Positions 17,291 to 25,257 of a stretch of DNA of 64,000 bases are shown in pieces; the stretch's first letter is position 1; the number at the start of each line of letters is the position of its first letter. This DNA is from Escherichia fergusonii ATCC 35469 (GTDB lineage Bacteria > Pseudomonadota > Gammaproteobacteria > Enterobacterales > Enterobacteriaceae), in assembly GCF_000026225.1 (NCBI RefSeq), contig NC_011740.1, positions 62,001 to 126,000 of the forward strand, in the 5' to 3' direction. The translations under genes were made by a program, and so were the position numbers. The notes beneath the pieces were generated by a model, which was not told where the DNA came from, made no database searches, and was given only the letters and a program-made list of their open reading frames with translations.

Positions 17291-18136
17291 ATGGCTGAAC
17301 CACAAAACGATCCACTGCTGCCAGGTTACTCTTTTAATGCCCATCTGGTTGCTGGATTAACACCGATTGAGGCAAATGGTTATCTCGATTTTTATATCGA
17401 CAGGCCGTTGGGCATGAAAGGATATATCCTCAATCTCACGTTGCGTGGCGAAGGGATAATCAATAATAGAGATCAGCAATTTATTTGCCGACCGGGCGAT
17501 ATTCTACTTTTCCCACCTGGAGAAATTCATCACTACGGACGCCATCCGGGAGCCTGTGAATGGTATCACCAGTGGGTCTATTTTCGCCCCCGCGCGTACT
17601 GGCAGGAGTGGCTAAACTGGCCGACGATATTTGCCCATACCGGCTTTTATCGCCCGGATGAAGCGCACCAGCCGCACTTTAACGAACTGTTTGGACAGAT
17701 TATCAGTGCCGGGCAAGGGGAAGGGCGTTACTCGGAGCTGCTGGCGATTAATCTGCTGGAGCAACTGCTATTACGACGCATGGCAGCCATTAATGAATCT
17801 TTGCATCCACCGATGGATAACCGGGTACGTGACGCCTGCCAGTATATTAGCGACCATCTGGCAGATAGCCATTTTGATATTGCCAGTGTGGCTAAGCACG
17901 TTTGTCTTTCGCCATCGCGTCTTTCACATCTGTTTCGCCAGCAATTAGGGATCAGCGTATTAAGCTGGCGTGAAGATCAGCGTATCAGTCAGGCGAAACT
18001 GTTACTTAGCACGACACGTATGCCTATCGCTACTGTGGGACGTAATGTTGGCTTTGACGATCAGCTTTATTTTTCCAGAGTATTTAAAAAATGTACTGGT
18101 GCAAGCCCGAGCGAGTTTAGAGCAGGATGTGAATAA
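17291..18136 (+). CDS. araC: Arabinose-responsive regulator AraC
   Basis: AraC binds L-arabinose in its N-terminal cupin domain (about 20-165, with the N-terminal arm before it) and DNA through two C-terminal HTH motifs (about 195-215 and 245-268). It represses by looping without arabinose and activates araBAD with it. The protein has 281 residues and ends in FRAGCE. K-12 AraC is 292 residues, with an extra tail EKVNDVAVKLS, so the last 11 residues are missing here. Salmonella AraC also ends at about 281, so function is likely intact. Confidence 0.96.
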   Translation: MAEPQNDPLLPGYSFNAHLVAGLTPIEANGYLDFYIDRPLGMKGYILNLTLRGEGIINNRDQQFICRPGDILLFPPGEIHHYGRHPGACEWYHQWVYFRPRAYWQEWLNWPTIFAHTGFYRPDEAHQPHFNELFGQIISAGQGEGRYSELLAINLLEQLLLRRMAAINESLHPPMDNRVRDACQYISDHLADSHFDIASVAKHVCLSPSRLSHLFRQQLGISVLSWREDQRISQAKLLLSTTRMPIATVGRNVGFDDQLYFSRVFKKCTGASPSEFRAGCE

Positions 18137-18139
18137 TAA

Positions 18140-18163
18140 GAAAGAAGGGGACCTCCTTCTTTC
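18140..18163 (+). terminator. Hairpin after araC
   Basis: AAAGAAGG (18141-18148) pairs with CCTTCTTT (18155-18162) just after the araC stop. The stem is perfect, but the downstream tract is only weakly T-rich, so this is a probable terminator or an mRNA 3' end structure. Confidence 0.5.
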
Positions 18164-18238
18164 ATCACCCGACGTTATTTATATATATTTCGCATAATAA
18201 ATTTTCTTTTATTTATCAACCAAATATTAATTATTTTT

Positions 18239-18256
18239 AGGTGAATCGTTTCGCCT
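18239..18256. promoter_or_regulatory. Candidate operator dyad upstream of the HTH-kinase fusion
   Basis: AGGTGAA-TCGT-TTCGCCT is an 18-bp inverted repeat with one mismatch. It lies in the otherwise very AT-rich 220-bp region between araC and the HTH-kinase gene, about 100 bp before that start codon. It is a plausible autoregulatory site for the DeoR-type HTH, but nothing in the sequence proves the link. Confidence 0.4.
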
Positions 18257-18357
18257 GAATAATATTTTTGTTTGTTTTTGTTTGTCTGTTTTTTTCTTGA
18301 TAAAACTCCCGTTAATAATTTGTTTTTTAGTGATAATAAAATCAAAAAGGAAGACTT

Positions 18358-19590
18358 ATGTATCGGGATACCCGTCGTGAACATATTGTCCGGCTACTTC
18401 GCAACAAGGAGGAGTGCACTGTCAGCGATTTAGCTCATTATTTTTCCGTTACCAAAGAGACTATTCGGACAGATTTAGCATGGTTGCAAAAGCGTGGCAT
18501 GGTTATTCGCCATCATGGTGGCGTCTCATTAAAAAAACATTTAATGCAAAACGCGCTTTCGCAACAAGAGTATGTCGATATGAGTTTGCTTATCAAGCAA
18601 CAACAGCAGGGAATTGGCTTTTTAACCTCCCTTGATGATAAAGGACACCGAATGGCAGGAAAAGTGTGTGTGTTAGGATCATTTAACGTCGATATCGTGG
18701 CGAAAGTGTATCGTTTTCCGCATGAAGGTGAAACGTTGGTGGCCAAAGAAACCACCATGGGGCCGGGAGGGAAAGGTGCGAATCAGGCACTTGCTGCTCA
18801 TCGGGCTGGGGCGCAAATACACTTCGCCTGTAAGATTGGTCGCGACCAGTTTAATCATTTTGCCCGCAATCATATTGAATCGATTGGTATTGGCTCATTT
18901 ACTTTTTACGAATCTGAACGATCTACCACGGGTTGTGCAGTTATTTATGTAAATAATGAAGGTGAAAACATGATTGCCATGTCTCCAGGGGCTAATCATG
19001 AATTAAGTGATAACGATATTATTCAACTTTCTCACTTTATTGCTGAATCCAATGTCTTCATTGTGCAGATGGAGAATAATCTTGCCGCCACTCACCTGGC
19101 ATTAAAATGTGCCAAACAAATGCAGGTGACAACGATTTTAAATCCTGCGCCGTGGTCCATTGATGTTGCCACACTATTACCTTATGTTGATATTGTGACA
19201 CCCAATGAAACCGAAGCATCGGCGATGTCAGGTATGGTAATTAATGATATTTCTGATGCTATGAAGGCGGCGAAGCATATTCATAATGCCGGGCAGTGCT
19301 CAGTAATTATCACGATGGGAAAACAAGGCGCATTAATTTATGACGGGCAACAATGTGCGCATATTCCGGCATTTTCGGCAGTCGCTGTAGATACAACAGG
19401 TGCGGGGGATGCGTTTAATGGCGCGCTCGCCGCCGCACTGGCGAAGGGTGAATCACTTGTTAAAGCAGCCTGGTATGCCAGCGCTTTCGCTTCGCTGGCA
19501 GTAGAAAAAGAAGGGGCAGCCAATATGCCAGATATCTCTCTGGTGGATGCCAGAATTCAGCAGCAGAACGTCGCCATTCAAACTTTCTGA
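18358..19590 (+). CDS. DeoR-type HTH / PfkB sugar kinase fusion
   Basis: A 410-residue fusion. Residues 1-60 form a DeoR-type winged HTH (YRDTRREHIVRLL...TVSDLAHYFSVTKETIRTDL). After a linker rich in Gln (about 61-98), residues 99-402 form a complete PfkB/ribokinase-family kinase. The kinase shows GGKGAN (137-142), TPNETEA (281-287) and the anion-hole GAGD (348-351) with catalytic D351. The usual DeoR sensor domain is absent, so the kinase domain may itself sense the substrate. K-12 YeiI is, from memory, a comparable HTH-kinase. A good RBS (AAGGA) precedes ATG 18358. It heads an operon with an aldolase and a TctCBA transporter. The substrate is unknown; a sugar acid is inferred from the neighbours. 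I do not recognise the gene by name. Confidence 0.85.
   Translation: MYRDTRREHIVRLLRNKEECTVSDLAHYFSVTKETIRTDLAWLQKRGMVIRHHGGVSLKKHLMQNALSQQEYVDMSLLIKQQQQGIGFLTSLDDKGHRMAGKVCVLGSFNVDIVAKVYRFPHEGETLVAKETTMGPGGKGANQALAAHRAGAQIHFACKIGRDQFNHFARNHIESIGIGSFTFYESERSTTGCAVIYVNNEGENMIAMSPGANHELSDNDIIQLSHFIAESNVFIVQMENNLAATHLALKCAKQMQVTTILNPAPWSIDVATLLPYVDIVTPNETEASAMSGMVINDISDAMKAAKHIHNAGQCSVIITMGKQGALIYDGQQCAHIPAFSAVAVDTTGAGDAFNGALAAALAKGESLVKAAWYASAFASLAVEKEGAANMPDISLVDARIQQQNVAIQTF
18641..18654 (+). promoter_or_regulatory. Internal Shine-Dalgarno and ATG at the kinase domain boundary
   Basis: AAGGA at 18641-18645 stands at near-ideal spacing before an in-frame ATG (18652-18654, codon 99 of the fusion). 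The ATG falls exactly where the PfkB domain begins (MAGKVCVLGSF). Initiation here would give a free-standing kinase of 312 residues, the normal size of a ribokinase. Whether it is used cannot be told from sequence. Confidence 0.5.
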
Positions 19591-19615
19591 TGTTTCACTG
19601 AACGAAGGATGAAAT

Positions 19616-20539
19616 ATGAAAACAATTGAAGGGATTATTCCGGTAATGCTAACGCCTTTTACGGCGGATAATAAAATTGATTACTCTGGTCTTAAACGGC
19701 TAATTGACTGGTATATCGAAAACGGTGCCGACGCGTTATTTGCCGTGTGTCAGTCCAGTGAAATGCAGTATTTAACCTTAGAAGAGCGCGTGGAACTGGC
19801 GAGCTTTGTGGTTGAATATAGCCAACAACGAATACCTGTTATCGCTTCTGGTCATATTTCTGATGATGTGCAATTGCAAATTCAGGAACTTAATGCAATG
19901 GCAGCAACGGGTATTGATGCGCTGGTGTTAGTGACTAACCATCTCGACCCACATAACGAAGGCACTGCGGTATTCCGTCGCACACTTGATACGCTTTTGG
20001 CGTCACTACCAGAAAGCATGGCACTGGGCCTGTATGAATGCCCGGCCCCGTATCGCCGCTTATTAACCGATGAGGAACTGCTTTACTGCGCACAAAGCGG
20101 GCGTTTTCAAATCTTAAAAGATGTCAGTTGTGATCTGCCTACAGTGACGCGCCGGGTGCAATTAACCCAGCAGACGCCAATGACGATTGTTAATGCCAAT
20201 GCTGCCATTGCCTGGGAGGCGATGCTTGCAGGTTCGAAAGGTTTTTGTGGCGTCTTTACCAACTTTCATCCTGACTTGTATCACTGGCTTTGGCTTGAAG
20301 GAAAACAACACCCTGAAGAGGCAAAACAACTCGCCTGGTTTTTATCGCTGAGTGCCGTCAGTGAAAATATTGGCTATCCGAAAAATGCCAAAATATTTCA
20401 TCAGCAGCGAGGAACATTTGACTGTGTTCACTGCCGGGTAACGGCTGACGATGTGCTGAAAAAATATTGGGGGCTGGAGGTGGTGCTAAAACAAATTGCT
20501 GATGCCGCAGATTTCCAGCGTCAACAACTCAAATATTAA
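19616..20539 (+). CDS. DapA/NanA-family Schiff-base aldolase or dehydratase
   Basis: This 307-residue protein belongs to the dihydrodipicolinate synthase/N-acetylneuraminate lyase TIM-barrel family. The Schiff-base lysine is K168 (QILKDVS) and the catalytic tyrosine Y140 (GLYECPAPYR). The carboxylate-binding motif, GTTGE in classic members, reads QSSE at 46-49, so the substrate differs from that of DapA. The family condenses or cleaves pyruvate with an aldehyde, or dehydrates sugar acids. With the upstream kinase and the downstream TTT importer, cleavage of an imported 2-keto-3-deoxy sugar acid is a reasonable inference. An AAGGA RBS lies before the ATG, 25 bp after the kinase stop. The exact function is not identified. 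Confidence 0.85.
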   Translation: MKTIEGIIPVMLTPFTADNKIDYSGLKRLIDWYIENGADALFAVCQSSEMQYLTLEERVELASFVVEYSQQRIPVIASGHISDDVQLQIQELNAMAATGIDALVLVTNHLDPHNEGTAVFRRTLDTLLASLPESMALGLYECPAPYRRLLTDEELLYCAQSGRFQILKDVSCDLPTVTRRVQLTQQTPMTIVNANAAIAWEAMLAGSKGFCGVFTNFHPDLYHWLWLEGKQHPEEAKQLAWFLSLSAVSENIGYPKNAKIFHQQRGTFDCVHCRVTADDVLKKYWGLEVVLKQIADAADFQRQQLKY

Positions 20540-20593
20540 TATCCGACAGCACTTGCTGTTATTAAAAAATAATTAAGACAGGAGTCTATAAAT

Positions 20594-21547
20594 ATGAAAC
20601 GTACCCTGATGAGTTGTGCCGTTGCTTCACTGCTGGTTTCAGGTTCCGCGCTGGCTGCATGGCCAGAAAAACCAATCCAAATCATTGTGCCCTGGGGCGC
20701 GGGAGGAAATACCGATACTGTTGCACGCCTGGTGGCAGAAGGGCTGCAAAAAGAGTTGAAAGTGAATGTCAACGTGGTGAATCGCACGGGAGGTGCTGGG
20801 GTGGTTGGCCATGATGCCATTGCGAAAGCTAAAGCGGATGGCTATACCCTGGGAATTGCGACGGTAGAAATCACCATGATGCACCATCAGGGGATGACGG
20901 CGTTAACGTATCAGAACTACACGCCAATTACACGGCTGGCAGTGAATCTGGGAGGCGTGCAAGTCGCAGCAAATTCGCAGTTCGAAAATATCGTCCAGAT
21001 GACCGACTACATCAAGGCGAATCCAGGTAAGTTAAAAGCATCGGGTAGCGGGTTAAATTCCGGCTGGCATCTGAACTTGATAGGTATGCTCGACAGTATG
21101 GGGCTTCCGTCTTCTGCCGTGACCTGGGTGCCTTCTGAAGGTTCCAGTTCTGCACTGATGGAACTGGTTTCCGGTGGTATAGATTTTACAACGTCATCAC
21201 CGGGCGAAGCGAAAAGTATGGTCGATGCCAAAATGGTACGTAATTTAGCGACCATGGCAGAAAAATCGGCAGGGCTTTATAAAGATCTTCCAGTATTCCA
21301 ACAAGCAACTGGCTATAAATATCATTTGGCGACATGGAATGCCTTAGTGGTTCCGGCGGGTACTCCTGAAGAGGTCTCACAAAAATTAACTGCCGCTATG
21401 CAGGCAGTGTTTGCGCAGGGGAAATTACAAGAATTCGCTACCAAACAAGGGTTTGAAGTTTACCCGCTGTATGGCAAAGAAATGACGACTTTTATGGCAG
21501 ATGAAGATGCCAGATACGGAAAATTAATAACCAAAATCAAGGGTTAA
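20594..21547 (+). CDS. TctC-type periplasmic binding protein of a tripartite tricarboxylate transporter
   Basis: A 317-residue protein with a signal peptide (KRTLMSCAVASLLVSGSALA, cleavage near residue 22) and the opening WPEKPIQIIVPWGAGGNTD that typifies TctC/Bug extracytoplasmic binding proteins. These proteins capture carboxylates such as citrate or aromatic and sugar acids and deliver them to TctAB. An RBS (ACAGGAG) precedes the ATG. The gene is followed by a stable intercistronic hairpin and then by the two membrane subunits. The ligand cannot be read from the sequence. Confidence 0.9.
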   Translation: MKRTLMSCAVASLLVSGSALAAWPEKPIQIIVPWGAGGNTDTVARLVAEGLQKELKVNVNVVNRTGGAGVVGHDAIAKAKADGYTLGIATVEITMMHHQGMTALTYQNYTPITRLAVNLGGVQVAANSQFENIVQMTDYIKANPGKLKASGSGLNSGWHLNLIGMLDSMGLPSSAVTWVPSEGSSSALMELVSGGIDFTTSSPGEAKSMVDAKMVRNLATMAEKSAGLYKDLPVFQQATGYKYHLATWNALVVPAGTPEEVSQKLTAAMQAVFAQGKLQEFATKQGFEVYPLYGKEMTTFMADEDARYGKLITKIKG

Positions 21548-21554
21548 TCAGACA

Positions 21555-21577
21555 GGGCGGTGAATATATCGCCGCCC
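21555..21577 (+). other. Intercistronic stem-loop between the tctC- and tctB-like genes
   Basis: GGGCGGTGA-ATATA-TCGCCGCCC forms a 9-bp stem (one G-U) with a 5-nt loop directly after the tctC-like stop. No T-run follows, so it is unlikely to be a full terminator. In many transporter operons such hairpins protect the upstream cistron from 3' exonucleases, which would leave the binding protein in excess over the membrane subunits. Confidence 0.7.
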
Positions 21578-21595
21578 AATTACAGGGATAGCATT

Positions 21596-22033
21596 ATGCG
21601 CATAATACCGGTAACGCCGTTATTTCTGCTGATTTTTGCCATGTTTATTTTTGGCTGGAGCATAACGCAATATGGAGGCATATCGCAGTATGGCGCTGGA
21701 TTTATGCCTTGCATCATCAGTGGATTGTTGTTGTTTTTAGCGGCTATTGATGTAGCGATAGATATTAAACACCGGCACCGTAACAAAGTTTCTTTAACGC
21801 TTGATGAAGTGAAAGCACTTTTACTGGTTATTACAGTGGTACTGCTGTTTATATTATTGTTAGATATTCTCGGTTTTGTAATTTGCTCATTTTTGTTGCT
21901 TTTTATTTTAATGAAAATACGAGGTGTCAGACTTTTGCATTCCGTTATCGTTTCGATATCGGCATCTCTTATTATCTGGTTTATTTTTGCCAGAGTGTTG
22001 TTGGTAGCCTTTCCTGAAGGAATCTTGTTTTAA
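21596..22033 (+). CDS. TctB-type small membrane subunit
   Basis: A small hydrophobic protein of 145 residues with about four transmembrane segments, the pattern of the TctB subunit of TTT-family transporters. The start at 21596 (MRIIPVTPLF) is chosen because AGGGA lies 7 nt upstream; an in-frame start at 21560 would add 12 residues and would fall inside the hairpin. It sits between tctC- and tctA-like genes with 9 bp to the latter. TctB proteins are poorly conserved, so the call leans on topology and position. Confidence 0.85.
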   Translation: MRIIPVTPLFLLIFAMFIFGWSITQYGGISQYGAGFMPCIISGLLLFLAAIDVAIDIKHRHRNKVSLTLDEVKALLLVITVVLLFILLLDILGFVICSFLLLFILMKIRGVRLLHSVIVSISASLIIWFIFARVLLVAFPEGILF

Positions 22034-22042
22034 GGATGCAAT

Positions 22043-23530
22043 ATGGATATTTTGATTCAGGCACTAACGTATATTAATTTGAATGCCATTCTGTCCATTA
22101 TTGCTGCTACAGCCTTTGGGTTATTTGTGGGGGCCATTCCAGGATTGACCGCAACGATGGCGGTTGCGCTAATGGTACCTTTTACCTTCTTTCTTGATCC
22201 TATTCCCGCTCTGGCATTAATGATTGCCGTTGGTGCGTCATCCATTTATGCCGGAGATATCCCCGGCGCACTTTTGCGTATACCAGGGACACCTGCTTCG
22301 GCGGCTTATGTTGCTGATTCAAATGAACTGGTAAAGCAAGGTAAGGTGAATCGCGTATTGGGACTTGGGCTGGTGAGTTCGGTCATTGGTGGCGTGATTG
22401 GATCACTTATTTTGATGTTGGCTGCGCCTGTACTGGCGAAATTTGCCCTTAAATTTAGTTCTTATGAATACACATGGCTTTCTCTTTTAGGCTTAACCTG
22501 CGCGACTCTGGTTGTGGGTAATCAACCACTGAAAGGCATGGTGACCTTATGTTTGGGATTATTACTGGCGTGTATCGGTTATGATCAAATATCCGGGGTT
22601 CCACGTTTTACGTTTGGGCAAATCAGCCTGTTACAAGGGGTGAACTTTATCCCGGCGATGATTGGTCTGTTCGCGATATCCGGCGCAATTGAATATTATC
22701 GTGACAAAATTAGCCAGGTAAGTGGTGCCGTGCCACAAACGCAAACGGGGATTAATTTATTCAAGGGAATGGGGCAGGTGATTTGGTCACGAAAATTAAA
22801 TCTTGGCCGTAGCAGTATTATCGGTACGCTTATCGGAGCGTTACCCGGCGCTGGAGCAGATATTGCTGCGTGGATAAGTTACGCCATTTCAAAAAAATTC
22901 TCTCGCCAGCAGGAGTTATATGGGCATGGTTCTGAGGAGGCGATTGTTGATTCCTCGAGCAGTAACAACGCCAGCCTGGCGGGGAGTTGGATCCCTTCAT
23001 TAGTTTTCGGTATTCCGGGCGATTCTGCCGCCGCAATTATCATCGGCGTGCTCTATATGAAGGATATGAATCCAGGACCGACATTATTTCTGTTCCAGGC
23101 AGATAAACTCTATGCCGTGTTTATCTTGTTTCTGATCGCCAATATTGCATTACTACCGTTAGCCACAATTGCTGTCAGTTTTATCAAACGCATCATCTGG
23201 ATTGATAAAGCGATTCTGTACCCGATTATTCTGATTTTCAGTATTGTCGGTGCATTTGCTATCGATAACTCGGGTGCCTCTGTCGTTGTCATGTTGGTCA
23301 TGGGGGTTCTTGGATACTGGTTACAACGTAAGGAATACCCGGTTTCGCCCATTATTTTGGGGATGATTCTTGGGCCAATGTTGGAAAAAAACTTATTATC
23401 TTCAATGATTAAGTCTAATGGCGAATGGCTGGCGTTTGTTGAGCGCCCGGTATCTATGGCACTGGCTGCCTGTTTCTTTTTGGTTGTCGCGTTGCAAGGA
23501 CGCAATATCTACCGTTCATTTAGCCGTTAA
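22043..23530 (+). CDS. TctA-type large membrane subunit of the tripartite tricarboxylate transporter
   Basis: A 495-residue polytopic membrane protein, about twelve segments, with the glycine-rich TctA signatures GLFVGAIPGLTATMAVAL near residue 26 and GTLIGALPGAGADIAAWI near residue 263. The second is followed by the conserved SEEAIVDSSSSNNA. TctA forms the sodium- or proton-driven translocation path and takes substrate from TctC. An AAGGA RBS lies before the start. It is the last gene of island 1, and a strong hairpin follows. Confidence 0.92.
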   Translation: MDILIQALTYINLNAILSIIAATAFGLFVGAIPGLTATMAVALMVPFTFFLDPIPALALMIAVGASSIYAGDIPGALLRIPGTPASAAYVADSNELVKQGKVNRVLGLGLVSSVIGGVIGSLILMLAAPVLAKFALKFSSYEYTWLSLLGLTCATLVVGNQPLKGMVTLCLGLLLACIGYDQISGVPRFTFGQISLLQGVNFIPAMIGLFAISGAIEYYRDKISQVSGAVPQTQTGINLFKGMGQVIWSRKLNLGRSSIIGTLIGALPGAGADIAAWISYAISKKFSRQQELYGHGSEEAIVDSSSSNNASLAGSWIPSLVFGIPGDSAAAIIIGVLYMKDMNPGPTLFLFQADKLYAVFILFLIANIALLPLATIAVSFIKRIIWIDKAILYPIILIFSIVGAFAIDNSGASVVVMLVMGVLGYWLQRKEYPVSPIILGMILGPMLEKNLLSSMIKSNGEWLAFVERPVSMALAACFFLVVALQGRNIYRSFSR

Positions 23531-23541
23531 TCCGCTGTTTT

Positions 23542-23568
23542 CAGACCATCCATGTTGTGGATGGTCTG
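23542..23568 (+). terminator. Strong hairpin at the end of island 1
   Basis: CAGACCATCCA (23542-23552) pairs perfectly with TGGATGGTCTG (23558-23568) around a 5-nt loop, 12 bp after the tctA-like stop. The stem is an efficient terminator stem, but what follows is CCTTCCCC rather than a T-run. Termination or 3' end protection are both possible. Confidence 0.6.
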
Positions 23569-23713
23569 CCTTCCCCTAAGTAAAATCCTGCGTGACTGCT
23601 AAATTTATACTCTAAATGATTCGCGTTGCAGGAGTATATTCATACAAAGAATAGATTGACCTGAATACCACCACTTCGCACAATCCACGACGAATTCATC
23701 AACCGGGCGCATT

Positions 23714-24478
23714 ATGCAAGCATTGCTGGAACACTTTATTACTCAATCGACCGCGTATTCTCTGATGGCTGTTGTGCTGGTGGCTTTTCTGGAGTCGCTG
23801 GCGCTGGTCGGTCTGATTCTGCCAGGTACGGTACTGATGGCAGGACTGGGGGCACTGATTGGCAGCGGCGAGTTGAGTTTTTGGTATGCCTGGCTGGCCG
23901 GTATTGTCGGTTGCCTGCTGGGGGACTGGATCTCCTTCTGGCTGGGCTGGCGTTTTAAAAAGCCGTTGCATCGCTGGTCTTTTATGAAGAAGAACAAAGC
24001 GTTGCTCGATAAGACCGAACATGCGCTACATCAGCACAGCATGTTTACCATTCTGGTCGGACGTTTTGTCGGGCCGACGCGTCCGCTGGTACCGATGGTG
24101 GCAGGGATGCTGGATCTGCCAGTGCGTAAGTTTCTTTTACCGAATATTGTAGGTTGCCTGTTGTGGCCGCCGTTTTACTTCCTGCCGGGGATTCTGGCGG
24201 GCGCGGCGATCGATATTCCTGCCGGAATGCAGAGTGGCGAGTTTAAATGGTTGCTGCTGGCAACAGCGGTGTTTTTGTGGGTTGGTGGCTGGCTGTGCTG
24301 GCGGTCATGGCGCAGTGGTAAAGCGACTGACCGTTTAAGTCATTATTTGTCGCGCGGTCGTTTGTTGTGGCTGACGCCGTTGATTTCTGCCATCGGCGTG
24401 GTAGCGCTGGTGGTGTTAATTCGCCACCCGTTGATGCCGGTGTATATCGATATTTTGCGTAAAGTGGTTGGAGTTTAG
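23714..24478 (+). CDS. yabI: DedA-family inner-membrane protein YabI
   Basis: A 254-residue DedA-family protein, nearly identical to K-12 YabI. DedA proteins are proposed lipid or undecaprenyl-phosphate transporters needed for membrane homeostasis. The family signature is visible as E27 in AFLESLALVG and the re-entrant motif GRFVGPTRPLVPMVAG near residue 116, and there are several membrane segments. In K-12 it follows araC directly; here island 1 separates the two. Confidence 0.96.
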   Translation: MQALLEHFITQSTAYSLMAVVLVAFLESLALVGLILPGTVLMAGLGALIGSGELSFWYAWLAGIVGCLLGDWISFWLGWRFKKPLHRWSFMKKNKALLDKTEHALHQHSMFTILVGRFVGPTRPLVPMVAGMLDLPVRKFLLPNIVGCLLWPPFYFLPGILAGAAIDIPAGMQSGEFKWLLLATAVFLWVGGWLCWRSWRSGKATDRLSHYLSRGRLLWLTPLISAIGVVALVVLIRHPLMPVYIDILRKVVGV

Positions 24479-24519
24479 GCCTGCATGGCAGTGTAACTGT
24501 TTGATATTTAAATTTTTAT

Positions 24520-24553
24520 TGTCGGATGCGGCATTCACACCGCATCCGATATG
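24520..24553. repeat. REP-type palindrome between yabI and thiQ
   Basis: TGTCGGATGCGGC...ACCGCATCCGATA is a REP-like inverted repeat between the convergent ends of yabI and thiQ. It probably stabilises or bounds both transcripts. Confidence 0.85.
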
Positions 24554-24558
24554 ACAGA

Positions 24559-25257
24559 TTAACCTTTAATCCCCAATAGTGCCGAAGCACTCGCCTTACC
24601 GCTCAACAACTCATCGGTCATACCCTGCCAGGCGATGCGCCCGTCGGCGACCACCACCGAGCGTGTGGCGATCCGGGCCGCATCTTCCACACTGTGCGAC
24701 ACCATCAATAGCGTCATTTTTTGCTGCTGGCAGCTCGTGCTCACCAGCGTCAGCATCTCCTGACGTAACGCCGGATCGAGCGCAGAGAACGGTTCATCGA
24801 GCAATAAAATCGGCTGTTCGCGTACCAGACAACGCGCTAACGCCACGCGTTGTCGCTGACCGCCGGAAAGCTCGCCCGGTAACCGCGCCATTAAATTATC
24901 AATCCCCATCTGACGGGCAATAGCGTGCATTTTCTCCTGCTGCGCCGCGTTCAGTTTCAAGCCCGGATTTAGCCCCAGCCCGATGTTCTGCGCGACCGTC
25001 AGGTGACTGAACAGGTTGTTCTCCTGAAACAGCATCGACACCGGACGGCGTGACGGCGGCGTCGTGGTGTGATCAACGCCGTCGATAGTCAGCGAACCGC
25101 TGGCTGGCGTCAGAAAACCGGCGATCAAATTCAGCAGGGTACTTTTACCCGCGCCGCTTGGCCCGAGGATCGCCACCTGCTCGCCGCGTTCCACCGTTAA
25201 GCTAAAACGCATCGGCAAATGGTGATAAAGCCAGGTGATATCAGTCAGTTTTAACAT
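24559..25257 (-). CDS. thiQ: Thiamine ABC transporter ATP-binding protein ThiQ
   Basis: ThiQ powers uptake of thiamine and thiamine pyrophosphate. The start at 25257 (MLKLTDITWLYHHLP) gives the usual 232 residues and overlaps thiP by 17 nt. Walker A GPSGAGKST (about 32-40), signature LSGGQRQR and Walker B ILLLDEP are intact. It is the third gene of thiBPQ under the TPP riboswitch. Confidence 0.97.
   Translation of the reverse strand: MLKLTDITWLYHHLPMRFSLTVERGEQVAILGPSGAGKSTLLNLIAGFLTPASGSLTIDGVDHTTTPPSRRPVSMLFQENNLFSHLTVAQNIGLGLNPGLKLNAAQQEKMHAIARQMGIDNLMARLPGELSGGQRQRVALARCLVREQPILLLDEPFSALDPALRQEMLTLVSTSCQQQKMTLLMVSHSVEDAARIATRSVVVADGRIAWQGMTDELLSGKASASALLGIKG

Noticed and set aside
17291..18136. 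AraC as a truncated pseudogene
   Set aside because: Both domains are complete and only a short C-terminal tail is missing, as in Salmonella AraC, which works.
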